6,897 nt of DNA from the NCBI GenBank assembly GCA_934255435.1, contig CAKQNZ010000115.1, positions 1 through 6,897 on the forward strand. Direction: 5' to 3'. The translations under genes and the position numbers were made by a program. Origin of the DNA: an uncultured Clostridia bacterium (GTDB lineage: Bacteria > Bacillota > Clostridia > Peptostreptococcales > Anaerovoracaceae). Positions 1-6,890 of the stretch are shown piece after piece. Within the stretch, counting starts at the first letter, position 1; every line of letters starts with the position of its first letter. The notes under the pieces are model-generated. The model searched no databases, was not told the origin of the DNA, and saw only the letters and a list, made by a program, of their open reading frames with translations.

Positions 1-82
1 ATACATGGGAACAGATATGATGATGGCGGATATCCATGCGCCATGCAAAAGCATGATCAAACAACAGAAACGGAGCATATAA
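1..82 (+). CDS. C-terminal end of an unidentified upstream gene (partial)
   Basis: Reading from base 2, this frame stays open for 26 codons and ends at the TAA at 80-82, five bases before the most likely start of the next gene. The visible tail contains TDMMMADIHAP and ends in the basic stretch KQQKRSI. I do not recognise the family from so few residues. The close spacing suggests the radical SAM gene is co-transcribed with it. The frame starting at base 1 is also open here, but it belongs to the radical SAM reading frame, whose conserved protein sequence begins only at base 88. That makes the base-2 frame the better choice for the upstream coding end. It could still be non-coding. Confidence 0.45.
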   Translation, partial: YMGTDMMMADIHAPCKSMIKQQKRSI

Positions 83-87
83 AGCAG

Positions 88-1884
88 ATGAAATTTCTTC
101 TGACGACACTCAATTCCAAATATATACACTCGAATCTTGCAGTCTACAGTCTCAAGGCATGGGCAGACAGCATAAATGCCGGTGCACCGGGAAACGACAA
201 AGATAACGTGACCGAGATAGCAGAATATACAATAAACCAGCCTCCTGACAAGGTACTGGCTGATATATTCGACAAGAAGCCCGACGTGCTTTTCCTGTCA
301 TGCTATATCTGGAACATAAGCCAGACTGTATCTCTGGCAGAAGATATATCGAAGGTAAGGCCTGACCTTGATATATGGCTCGGAGGACCGGAGGTATCTT
401 TCCATGAGCATGATACGATGGTAAAATTCCCTTTCATCCGGGGGATAATGTCGGGAGAAGGTGAACGCAGCTTCGGCAGCATAATATCGGCATACAGCAT
501 GAGCAATAAGCAGAATGGTACAGAAACGATATTGTCATACGGAAGGCTTGCAGAGACCGCCGGGATAGCATACAGGGATGAAAATGGTGATATATGTATC
601 AATGAAAGAGCAGTGCCCCTGGATCTTTCACAGGCGCCGTTCCCTTACAGAGAGCTTTCGGAGTTCAGCAGCAGGATCGTATATTACGAGAGCAGCAGAG
701 GCTGTCCCTACAGATGCAGCTACTGTCTTTCCTCGGTGGACAAGCGGCTGAGACTGCGAGATATGGATAAAGTTAAAGCGGAACTTAAATTTTTCCTCGA
801 CAGGCATGTGCCCCAGGTGAAGTTCATCGACAGGACATTCAACTGCGATCACAGACACGCCATGGATATATGGCAGTTTATAAAGGACAATGACAATGGA
901 GTGACCAATTTTCACTTCGAGATAGCAGCGGACCTGCTTACCGATGATGAACTTGAATTTCTGGCAGAGCTCCGACCGGGTCAGATACAGTTTGAGGCAG
1001 GCATACAGACAACGAACCCGGAGACACTGAAGGCTATAAACAGGACCATGGACATTTCAAAAGTCCGCAGTGTCGTAAGCAGGATACGCCAGGCCGGGAA
1101 CATACACATACACCTTGATCTCATAGCAGGACTGCCTTATGAAGATCTGAGGAGTTTTACAGCTTCTTTTGATGATGTGTTCGATATGCGGCCTGCGCAG
1201 CTGCAGCTGGGGTTCCTGAAGATACTGAAAGGTACTGCGATGGAGGAAAACAGCAGGCAGTACGGCATGGTCTACAGGAGCCATCCGCCATATGAAGTTC
1301 TGTCCACCAGATGGATATCATACGAAGAGCTGATAATGCTCAAGGGCGTAGAGGAGATGGTGGATGTGTACTACAACAGCGGACAGTTCGAAAGAGCGCT
1401 GGAAAAGCTGCTTGGACTTTACACATCGCCATTTGAGATGTTCCGTCAACTCTCAGACTGGTATGCACACCGCAGGCTGGACATGGTGAACCTTTCCAGG
1501 AACAGCAGGTACGAGATCTTCCTGGATTTTGCAGAACATATATATGAAGAGAAAGGTGCAGACTACGGTGATTTCATGGGGGAACTGATATGCGACTATT
1601 ATCTCAGGGACAACGTGAAGAACAGGCCCGGATTTTTCGGAGAAAGCAGTGTGGACAAGGACTTTGCAGCGGCTTTTTACAGGGCAGAGTCAGAGGAACA
1701 CAGATATCTCAGCGGTGCAGTGTATGAAGGGGCAGATATACGGACGCTCAGAAGGACTACTCATCTTGAGAACCTGTCGGGAAAATACCTGCTCTTCGAT
1801 TATTCAGAGCGAGATCCGATGCACGGTAATGCGAGAATGTTAGAGATTGACAGCCGATGTTATGGGAAATATAATGAAAAGTGA
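88..1884 (+). CDS. B12-binding-type radical SAM protein with DUF4080 C-terminus
   Basis: This is a 598-aa cytosolic iron-sulfur enzyme of the cobalamin-binding radical SAM superfamily. Such proteins cleave S-adenosylmethionine reductively to start radical chemistry; the substrate of the DUF4080 group is unknown to me. The N-terminal Rossmann-like B12-binding-type domain covers about residues 1-135, with FLSCYIWN near 69-76 and GGPE at 99-102. The radical SAM core spans about 196-415 and carries the CxxxCxxC cluster motif as C206, C210 and C213 in GCPYRCSYC. A conserved strand with FEAGIQTTNPETLKAINR follows. The DUF4080-type helical tail runs from about 437 to the end. I chose ATG 88 because the family sequence begins at MKFLLTTLNSKYIHS. 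An in-frame ATG at 43 would add 15 unconserved residues overlapping the upstream gene. A CGGAG at 71-75 is a weak ribosome binding site. The usual DxHxxG cobalamin motif is absent. Confidence 0.9.
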   Translation: MKFLLTTLNSKYIHSNLAVYSLKAWADSINAGAPGNDKDNVTEIAEYTINQPPDKVLADIFDKKPDVLFLSCYIWNISQTVSLAEDISKVRPDLDIWLGGPEVSFHEHDTMVKFPFIRGIMSGEGERSFGSIISAYSMSNKQNGTETILSYGRLAETAGIAYRDENGDICINERAVPLDLSQAPFPYRELSEFSSRIVYYESSRGCPYRCSYCLSSVDKRLRLRDMDKVKAELKFFLDRHVPQVKFIDRTFNCDHRHAMDIWQFIKDNDNGVTNFHFEIAADLLTDDELEFLAELRPGQIQFEAGIQTTNPETLKAINRTMDISKVRSVVSRIRQAGNIHIHLDLIAGLPYEDLRSFTASFDDVFDMRPAQLQLGFLKILKGTAMEENSRQYGMVYRSHPPYEVLSTRWISYEELIMLKGVEEMVDVYYNSGQFERALEKLLGLYTSPFEMFRQLSDWYAHRRLDMVNLSRNSRYEIFLDFAEHIYEEKGADYGDFMGELICDYYLRDNVKNRPGFFGESSVDKDFAAAFYRAESEEHRYLSGAVYEGADIRTLRRTTHLENLSGKYLLFDYSERDPMHGNARMLEIDSRCYGKYNEK

Positions 1885-1984
1885 ACGTTTTGGAAAGGCT
1901 GAAACGTATCGTATACAGTGAAGTATTCAATAATAGATATAAAAGTACAAAATACAGGCGCAGGCCTGAAAAGGAGAATAGAAC

Positions 1985-3367
1985 ATGGAAAGAAAAACAG
2001 CATGGAAGAAATACGACGACAGATACAAAGAGCAGATCTTCGACTTCTGTGAAGGATACAAGGCCTTCATAACCGAGTGCAAGACAGAGCGTGAATGCAC
2101 TGCAGCGATAAAGACCCGTGCAGAGGAACTGGGATATGAGGATCTTGATGTCCTCATCCGTGAAGGAAGGAAACTGCAGCCGGGAGACAAGGTATACGCA
2201 GTGAACATGGACAAGATGATCGCTCTTTTCCATATAGGAAAGGATCTGTTCGAGGGAGGCATGAACATACTGGGAGCTCACATAGATTCACCGAGACTGG
2301 ATCTGAAGCAGAACCCTCTTTACGAGAGCGACGGACTGGCTATGCTGGAGACACATTACTATGGTGGTGTGAAGAAATACCAGTGGGTGGCAAGACCTCT
2401 GGCTCTTCACGGAGTTGTAGTGAAGACAGACGGTACTTCGGTGAATGTGACTGTAGGTGAAGACCCGGATGACCCGGTAACAGGCGTATCAGATCTGCTG
2501 ATACATCTGTCGGCTGACCAGATGAACAAGAAGGGAACCAAAGTTGTTGAAGGAGAAGACCTTAACCTGCTCATCGGCAGTATACCACTGGAAGGCGAGG
2601 AGAAAGAGGCTGTGAAGAAGACTGTCCTGAGTATACTTAAAGACAAGTACGGTATGGAAGAGGCCGATTTCCAGTCCGCAGAATTCGAAGCTGTACCTGC
2701 AGGACCGGCCAGGGACTATGGCCTTGACAGGAGCATGATACTGGGATACGGACATGATGACAGAGTGTGTGCGTATCCGTCAGCAGAAGCAATATTCGCA
2801 GTACAGGATCCTGACAGGACATGCGTATGCCTGCTGGTTGACAAGGAGGAGATCGGCAGTGTGGGAGCTACAGGAATGCAATCGAGATTCTTTGAAAACA
2901 CTGTGGCAGAGGTCATGAACTGCGTCGGATGCTACAGCGAGCTGGCTCTCAGGAGAGCGATGAGCCGTTCGAGGGTGCTGTCATCAGATGTAAGCGCAGC
3001 CTTCGATCCGAACTATCCGTCTGTAATGGAGAAAAACAACTGTGCATACTTCGGCAAGGGTATCACATTCAACAAGTATACGGGTGCCAGAGGCAAGTCA
3101 GGTTCCAACGACGCCAACCCTGAATACATCGCAAAACTCAGGAAGATCCTTGAGGACAGAGACATCTGTTATCAGACAGCAGAGCTGGGTAAGGTGGATC
3201 AGGGCGGAGGCGGCACCATCGCATATATCCTGGCCAACTACGGCATGGAGGTCATAGACAGCGGCGTGGCAGTACAGAACATGCATGCCCCATATGAAGT
3301 GGCAAGCAAAGTGGACATATACGAAGCAAAACTGGCGTATGAAGCTTTCCTGATGGAGATGAAATGA
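1985..3367 (+). CDS. apeA: M18 family aminopeptidase (aspartyl-aminopeptidase type)
   Basis: This 460-aa cytosolic two-metal exopeptidase removes N-terminal residues from peptides; M18 relatives often prefer acidic residues. The full set of expected catalytic and metal residues is visible: H99 and D101 in GAHIDSPRLD, bridging D258 in GHDDR, the general base E288 with ligand E289 in DKEEIGS, D335 in SSDVSAAFDP and H434 in NMHAPYE. The glycine-rich KVDQGGGGTIA segment before the last histidine is also typical. Length and layout match the long bacterial aminopeptidase 1 branch (ApeA), including the Thermotoga protein as I remember it, rather than the shorter ApeB branch; the symbol rests on that likeness. 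The start is well supported by AAGGAG at 1971-1976, eight bases upstream. A 100-base gap precedes the gene and contains a TATAAA at 1938-1943 without a good -35 partner, so it may have its own weak promoter or be read through from the radical SAM gene. Confidence 0.93.
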   Translation: MERKTAWKKYDDRYKEQIFDFCEGYKAFITECKTERECTAAIKTRAEELGYEDLDVLIREGRKLQPGDKVYAVNMDKMIALFHIGKDLFEGGMNILGAHIDSPRLDLKQNPLYESDGLAMLETHYYGGVKKYQWVARPLALHGVVVKTDGTSVNVTVGEDPDDPVTGVSDLLIHLSADQMNKKGTKVVEGEDLNLLIGSIPLEGEEKEAVKKTVLSILKDKYGMEEADFQSAEFEAVPAGPARDYGLDRSMILGYGHDDRVCAYPSAEAIFAVQDPDRTCVCLLVDKEEIGSVGATGMQSRFFENTVAEVMNCVGCYSELALRRAMSRSRVLSSDVSAAFDPNYPSVMEKNNCAYFGKGITFNKYTGARGKSGSNDANPEYIAKLRKILEDRDICYQTAELGKVDQGGGGTIAYILANYGMEVIDSGVAVQNMHAPYEVASKVDIYEAKLAYEAFLMEMK

Positions 3368-3368
3368 T

Positions 3369-4193
3369 ATGACGGTTTTATACAGTGAGATAAACGGCAG
3401 TCCCATGAGCCGTGAAATGATAAAAGGATATTTCCGTCGTATAGGACTTGAAGATGAGGTGGCAGAGATACCGGAGCAGCCGGATATAGAGCTGCTGGGC
3501 AGACTCCATCAGGCCCATATTTCCCATATACCATATGAAAACATCGATTTTCTGGCAGGCAGGAGGACGTATCTTGACCGGGATGTGCTTTACGACAAGA
3601 TCATAAAGCATGGCAGAGGAGGCGTCTGCTCCGAGCTGAACACTCTTTACAACTGGCTTCTTGAATCACTGGGATACGATGTGGTGAGTTACAATTCCAG
3701 GATAATCGCAGAATCTGATGTATATCAGAGCAGAGGTCACAGGATCATGGGGGTCAGGTCAGGCAGCGATACCTGGCTTACAGATGTGGGGTTTAACTAC
3801 GACCACCACAGGATACCGCTGCTCCTTGAAGAAGGTCTGATACAGACTGACGGAGAGTGCAGATACAGACTGGAAAAGGACGATTTCTGGGGCTGGGTCA
3901 TGTGGCAGGAAAGACCGGGATACGGATGGCGCAGGAAGCTGGGATTCACCGAAGAACCTAATATAGATCTGGACTATGTGCAGGCTACATTCTTTGCAGA
4001 AGCATATCCTGAGTCCAGATTCAACAAGATGCTAAAGGTCTCGATACACAGAGACGGTGTTTTCCATGCGATACGTTCAGGCGAGTACCTCGTGGAGCAC
4101 CACGGAATACCGGAAGTAATAGAAAAAGTAGATTCCAGGAAGCATGAACAGCGTCTTCTCAGAGAAATCTTTGGACTGGATGTGCTGTATTGA
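3369..4193 (+). CDS. Arylamine N-acetyltransferase family protein
   Basis: This 274-aa cytosolic enzyme belongs to the NAT family, which transfers an acetyl (or other acyl) group from CoA to arylamines, hydrazines or related small molecules through a cysteine thioester. The catalytic triad is visible: C87 in RGGVCSELN, H124 in RGHRIMGV and D139 in LTDVGFN. The Cys-His and His-Asp spacings (37 and 15 residues) are close to those of characterised bacterial NATs. Length is normal for the family. ATG 3369 lies one base after the aminopeptidase stop, with GGAG at 3355-3358, so translation is probably coupled. Internal ATGs at 3405 and 3417 would better match the usual family N-terminus (near IKGYFRRIGLE) but have no good ribosome binding site. 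The natural substrate cannot be read from the sequence. NAT-like amide synthases in natural product pathways share this fold, but no biosynthetic genes are nearby. Confidence 0.9.
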   Translation: MTVLYSEINGSPMSREMIKGYFRRIGLEDEVAEIPEQPDIELLGRLHQAHISHIPYENIDFLAGRRTYLDRDVLYDKIIKHGRGGVCSELNTLYNWLLESLGYDVVSYNSRIIAESDVYQSRGHRIMGVRSGSDTWLTDVGFNYDHHRIPLLLEEGLIQTDGECRYRLEKDDFWGWVMWQERPGYGWRRKLGFTEEPNIDLDYVQATFFAEAYPESRFNKMLKVSIHRDGVFHAIRSGEYLVEHHGIPEVIEKVDSRKHEQRLLREIFGLDVLY

Positions 4194-4209
4194 TTTTCTG
4201 GGGGCGGAG

Positions 4210-4215
4210 AAGGAG
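4210..4215 (+). promoter_or_regulatory. Ribosome binding site deciding the start of the 74-aa gene
   Basis: AAGGAG lies seven bases before ATG 4223. It supports that start over the in-frame TTG at 4190, which overlaps the NAT stop codon and would add an 11-residue arginine-rich leader translated from the ribosome binding site itself. Confidence 0.75.
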
Positions 4216-4222
4216 AAAAGAA

Positions 4223-4447
4223 ATGACAGAATCTTTTGCAGTGGAGTTTTTCAGGATATATGACAGAAAAATAATGAGTGGAGAGATAGCTTTCAGTCAG
4301 ACAGGCATAAGCAAGGAGGATTTCAGCAGACTGTGTACGGAAAGAGGGTTTGTCATCAGCTGTGAAAAGCTGGAGACGATATGCGACAGAATGAAACTCA
4401 CAGACACTGAAACTGAACTGCTGATGTCATATACATCAGGAAAATGA
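4223..4447 (+). CDS. Small protein, possible XRE-like helix-turn-helix fold
   Basis: This 74-aa protein has no family I can name with certainty. It appears all-helical, with no signal peptide or membrane segment. Residues from about 6 to 67 can be laid over an XRE/HTH_3 domain: a first helix around VEFFRIYDRK, then FSQTGIS followed by KEDFSRLCTERGF in the recognition-helix region, then CEKLETICDRMKLTDTE, which resembles the usual 'ETLLRIAEALGVSLDE' closing helices. If that is right it could be a small DNA-binding regulator of its own operon or of an adjacent process. The resemblance is by eye and the recognition helix is not very basic, so a protein-protein role is also possible. The two cysteines near C38 and C47, with C54, do not form an obvious metal motif. 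It sits 29 bases after the NAT gene and 29 bases before the DUF445 start, consistent with one operon, and its strong ribosome binding site supports real translation. Confidence 0.7.
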   Translation: MTESFAVEFFRIYDRKIMSGEIAFSQTGISKEDFSRLCTERGFVISCEKLETICDRMKLTDTETELLMSYTSGK

Positions 4448-4464
4448 CGGGAATATAAAAACGG

Positions 4465-4472
4465 AAGGTGAT
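4465..4472 (+). promoter_or_regulatory. Ribosome binding site deciding the DUF445 start
   Basis: AAGGTGAT matches part of the anti-Shine-Dalgarno complement and precedes ATG 4477 by four bases (eight from the AAGG core). The in-frame GTG at 4468 lies inside this site and so is unlikely to be the start. Confidence 0.6.
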
Positions 4473-4476
4473 ATCG

Positions 4477-5394
4477 ATGGATACTGTAATCATGCTGCTG
4501 CCTGTGCTGGTAGGCGCAGTAATAGGATATTTTACCAATTATATAGCCATAAAGATGCTTTTCAGACCGAGGAAAGCGATAAAGATCGGCAGATGGACAC
4601 TGCCTTTCACTCCCGGCGTGATACCCAGGAACCAGGCCCGGGTGGCCCGTGCCTGCGGTGCGGCAGTAGGAGAGCGGCTGGTGACAGGAGAGGATATGTC
4701 AGAAGCTCTGAGAAGCAGTACGCTGAGAGAGCATATACTGGATCTGATGACCGGCATGGTCACAGAGACGGAGCATACGATAGGGTATTACCTTGACAAG
4801 GCTGCCGGTGCTGCAGAAGCAGAAGATGAAACAGGCGGCAGTGAAGTGCTGGAACAGATCAATAAAGCCATAGCGGATAAATTTGCAGCATCAGCAGGTA
4901 AACTGGATTACCAGACCATAATAATGGACACGGCAGGAGCCGCTATCCTTGAGAAGACACAGGGTACGATGGCTGCCATGTTTATAAACGAAGAACGGGT
5001 ACAGGCTCTTGCAGGTCCAATAGGCGATAAGATGGAAGAATATATCAGAATCCACGGTGCAGAACTGGCGATGCCTGTCATAAAAGAAGAAACTGACAGG
5101 CTTGCTGCCATGAAACCTGCCCAGATGCTTGAAGACGCCGGAGTCACTGATGAGCCGGAAGCATTCATCAGGAGGACCGTCGGAGTGGTATACGACAAGT
5201 TGTCGGAGGACGTGCTGGCAGGTGCAGTGAAGCATATAGATGTATCGTCTCTGGTTGAAAAGAAAATAAACGAGATGGATGTCAGGGAGCTTGAAGACCT
5301 GGTACTGTCTGTTATGAAAAACGAACTTCAGGCAGTCATCAACCTTGGCGCTCTGATAGGAGCAGTCATAGGTATCGTCAACATATTTATTTAG
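4477..5394 (+). CDS. DUF445 family membrane protein (YheB-like)
   Basis: This 305-aa protein belongs to the DUF445 family of membrane-anchored proteins of unknown function, which includes Bacillus YheB. The diagnostic N-terminal block is clear: a hydrophobic segment at about 4-20 leads into GYFTNYIAIKMLFRP at 17-31, followed by LPFTPGVIPRNQ at about 42-53. A long, mostly charged and helical middle (about 55-285) is likely soluble and probably extends as coiled or bundled helices. The protein closes with a second membrane segment at 289-305 (NLGALIGAVIGIVNIFI), ending at the membrane with no tail. Two terminal membrane anchors flanking a soluble middle is the usual family layout; this copy is somewhat shorter than YheB. 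The ClC gene begins 13 bases downstream, so the two membrane proteins are probably made together. No catalytic motif is visible and I infer no function. Confidence 0.88.
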   Translation: MDTVIMLLPVLVGAVIGYFTNYIAIKMLFRPRKAIKIGRWTLPFTPGVIPRNQARVARACGAAVGERLVTGEDMSEALRSSTLREHILDLMTGMVTETEHTIGYYLDKAAGAAEAEDETGGSEVLEQINKAIADKFAASAGKLDYQTIIMDTAGAAILEKTQGTMAAMFINEERVQALAGPIGDKMEEYIRIHGAELAMPVIKEETDRLAAMKPAQMLEDAGVTDEPEAFIRRTVGVVYDKLSEDVLAGAVKHIDVSSLVEKKINEMDVRELEDLVLSVMKNELQAVINLGALIGAVIGIVNIFI

Positions 5395-5407
5395 GAAAGA
5401 CTGCATC

Positions 5408-6658
5408 ATGGATCATATCATGTCATTTATGAAGATCTGCCTCAACAGGGCATATATACTGATACGCTGGCTTTTGTTGGCTGGGATAACAGGCATCGTG
5501 CTGGGTATACTGGGCGGTGCTTTTGTGCTTTGCATAAACGAGGTTACTATATTCAGGACGGGACACCCCTGGATGCTTTACATACTGCCGGCGGCAGGCC
5601 TTGCCATAGTGGCAGTCTACAGATTCGACAAGTTCGGCACAGGGACAAACTGTGTTCTTGAAGGGATACATTCAGGTACATATGTGCCGCTGAGGATGGC
5701 GCCGCTGATAATAGTATCCACAGTGATAACGCATGCATTCGGAGGTTCGGCGGGCAGAGAAGGCGCTGCACTGCAGCTTGGAGGCAGCATCGGTGGATCT
5801 CTTGGAAAACTGATGAAGCTGGACGAATATGACAGGAAGATAATGATAATGTGCGGCATGAGCGCAGCATTTTCGGCACTTTTCGGGACACCGCTGACAG
5901 CAACGGTGTTTTCCATGGAAATAGTCAGCGTAGGCATCATGCACTATGCAGCCCTGGTGCCCTGCTGCGTGGCGGCACTGACGGCATCAGAGGTCGTGAA
6001 GATAATGGGAGTGCATGAGACAGAGTTTCATGTACCGGCAGGCATCGGTATGGGGGCAAAGGGTATGCTGCTGATGATAGTTTTTGCAGTGCTCTGTGCA
6101 GGTATAAGTATCATATTCTGCAAGCTGCTCCACGGTACAGGGCATTTCCTGCAGACTCGTATCGGAAATCCATGGATACGGATAGTCGCAGGAGGTGCAG
6201 TCATCGTGCTGCTGACAAAGATACTGGGAACGACAGATTATCTTGGGACAGGAATGGACGTGATAGTGAAGGCTCTGGACGGGAAAGTTTTCTTTGCTGC
6301 ATTTGCACTGAAGATGATTTTTACAGTAATAACACTGTGCAGCGGATATAAAGGCGGGGCGATAATCCCAAGCCTTTTCGTTGGAGCCACTTTCGGGTGC
6401 CTTTTCGGGCAGATAGCGGGTTTCGGTGCACCGGTCTTTGCAGCCTGCGGTATGGCAGCTGTATTTTGCGGCGTCACCAACTGTCCGGTGACATCACTGC
6501 TGCTGGCTTTTGAACTCTTCGGTATGGAATATATGCCGTATTTCCTGATTGTCGTGGCCATAAGCTATATGGAGTCGGGATATTTCGGACTTTATGAAAG
6601 CCAGAAACTGATGTACTCCAAGACAAAGCTCAAGTTCATCAACAGGAAAGCCAAGTAA
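5408..6658 (+). CDS. ClC family anion channel/antiporter, short form
   Basis: This 416-aa integral membrane protein belongs to the ClC family, which moves halides across the membrane as channels or proton-coupled antiporters. It is hydrophobic nearly throughout, with no signal peptide and no C-terminal CBS or RCK domain. The family landmarks are recognisable but altered. The gating-glutamate motif is GREGA with E118 (canonical GREGP), in GGSAGREGAALQLGGSIG. The first selectivity loop reads GTGTN at 77-81 in place of GSGIP. The third motif is GGAIIP at 316-321 in place of GxFxP. A tyrosine at 396 (GLYESQK) sits where the ion-coordinating tyrosine is expected. FSALFGTPLTATVFSME is a typical inter-helix block. 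These departures recall the fluoride-type CLC-F branch, so chloride specificity should not be assumed. AGGAAAG at 5393-5399, eight bases upstream, supports the start. It is the last gene before a terminator. No fluoride riboswitch is visible in the short upstream gap. Confidence 0.92.
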   Translation: MDHIMSFMKICLNRAYILIRWLLLAGITGIVLGILGGAFVLCINEVTIFRTGHPWMLYILPAAGLAIVAVYRFDKFGTGTNCVLEGIHSGTYVPLRMAPLIIVSTVITHAFGGSAGREGAALQLGGSIGGSLGKLMKLDEYDRKIMIMCGMSAAFSALFGTPLTATVFSMEIVSVGIMHYAALVPCCVAALTASEVVKIMGVHETEFHVPAGIGMGAKGMLLMIVFAVLCAGISIIFCKLLHGTGHFLQTRIGNPWIRIVAGGAVIVLLTKILGTTDYLGTGMDVIVKALDGKVFFAAFALKMIFTVITLCSGYKGGAIIPSLFVGATFGCLFGQIAGFGAPVFAACGMAAVFCGVTNCPVTSLLLAFELFGMEYMPYFLIVVAISYMESGYFGLYESQKLMYSKTKLKFINRKAK

Positions 6659-6710
6659 AGGCGGCGATGCAGCGGGATAGAAGTATGCTGCAGATCATAA
6701 ATACGACCAT

Positions 6711-6753
6711 AGGCTCTGAGGCAGTCATTTAATGGCTTCTGCGGAGCCTTTTC
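6711..6753 (+). terminator. Rho-independent terminator after the ClC gene
   Basis: A 39-base inverted repeat at 6711-6749 folds into a stem of about 15 pairs (three of them G-T) with two internal mismatches and a TTTAA-type loop. The closing pairs are AGGCTC with GAGCCT, and the 3' side runs into TTTT then C. The T-run is short, which weakens the call, but stem length and position 52 bases after the last stop codon fit an operon end. Confidence 0.72.
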
Positions 6754-6857
6754 AGAATCCAGGCGGTATAGCAAAGTGCTTCAAAACAACATACAGGACA
6801 ACCGAAAATGACCTTTATATGACTGAATATTACAATCATGTGATATATGGATTTTTT

Positions 6858-6890
6858 TTGCATGAATAGTAATGCAGGATATGATATAAT
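6858..6890 (+). promoter_or_regulatory. Extended -10 promoter for a gene beyond the right edge
   Basis: A perfect TATAAT at 6885-6890 is preceded by TGA, giving the extended -10 form TGnTATAAT. The best -35-like hexamer is TTGCAT at 6858-6863, but the 21-base spacing is too long for standard sigma-A use, so recognition may rest mainly on the extended -10. A run of eight T at 6852-6859 lies just upstream. Transcription would start about seven bases past the TATAAT, at or just beyond the window end, so the target gene is not visible. Confidence 0.6.
6859..6876 (+). repeat. Short inverted repeat inside the right-edge promoter
   Basis: TGCAT at 6859-6863 and ATGCA at 6872-6876 form a five-base inverted repeat with an eight-base centre. 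It lies between the T-run and the extended -10, where a repressor or activator site could sit. Five bases per arm in AT-rich DNA can arise by chance, so this is only a candidate operator. Confidence 0.3.

Noticed and set aside
43..87. Upstream in-frame ATG that would extend the radical SAM protein by 15 residues.
   Set aside because: The extra residues are polar and unlike the family N-terminus, and they overlap the likely coding end of the upstream gene. The conserved sequence begins at ATG 88.
1881..2072. A 63-codon + strand frame starting with GTG that overlaps the radical SAM stop codon.
   Set aside because: More than a third of it lies out of frame inside the well-supported aminopeptidase gene, its product is low-complexity and very basic, and there is no good ribosome binding site.
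1757..2281. A 174-codon minus-strand open frame.
   Set aside because: It lies antisense across the end of the radical SAM gene and the start of the aminopeptidase gene, both strongly supported. Its protein shows no recognisable domain, so it is a shadow frame.
5395..5407. Possible fluoride riboswitch ahead of the ClC gene.
   Set aside because: Only 13 bases separate the two genes, too short for the aptamer, and no matching pattern is visible in the adjacent gaps.
4891..5409. A 172-codon minus-strand open frame opposite the DUF445 gene.
   Set aside because: The product is rich in His, Tyr, Cys and Phe, as expected from reading a real gene on the wrong strand, and has no domain signal.
6668..6692. 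TGCAGC and GCTGCA inverted repeat just after the ClC gene.
   Set aside because: Six-base arms with a 13-base loop and no T-run; the longer hairpin at 6711-6749 is the better terminator.
6835..6859. ATCATGTGAT followed by eight T, considered as a second terminator.
   Set aside because: The stem is only four AT-rich pairs with almost no loop, and it is separated from the T-run, so it would not form a stable terminator hairpin.
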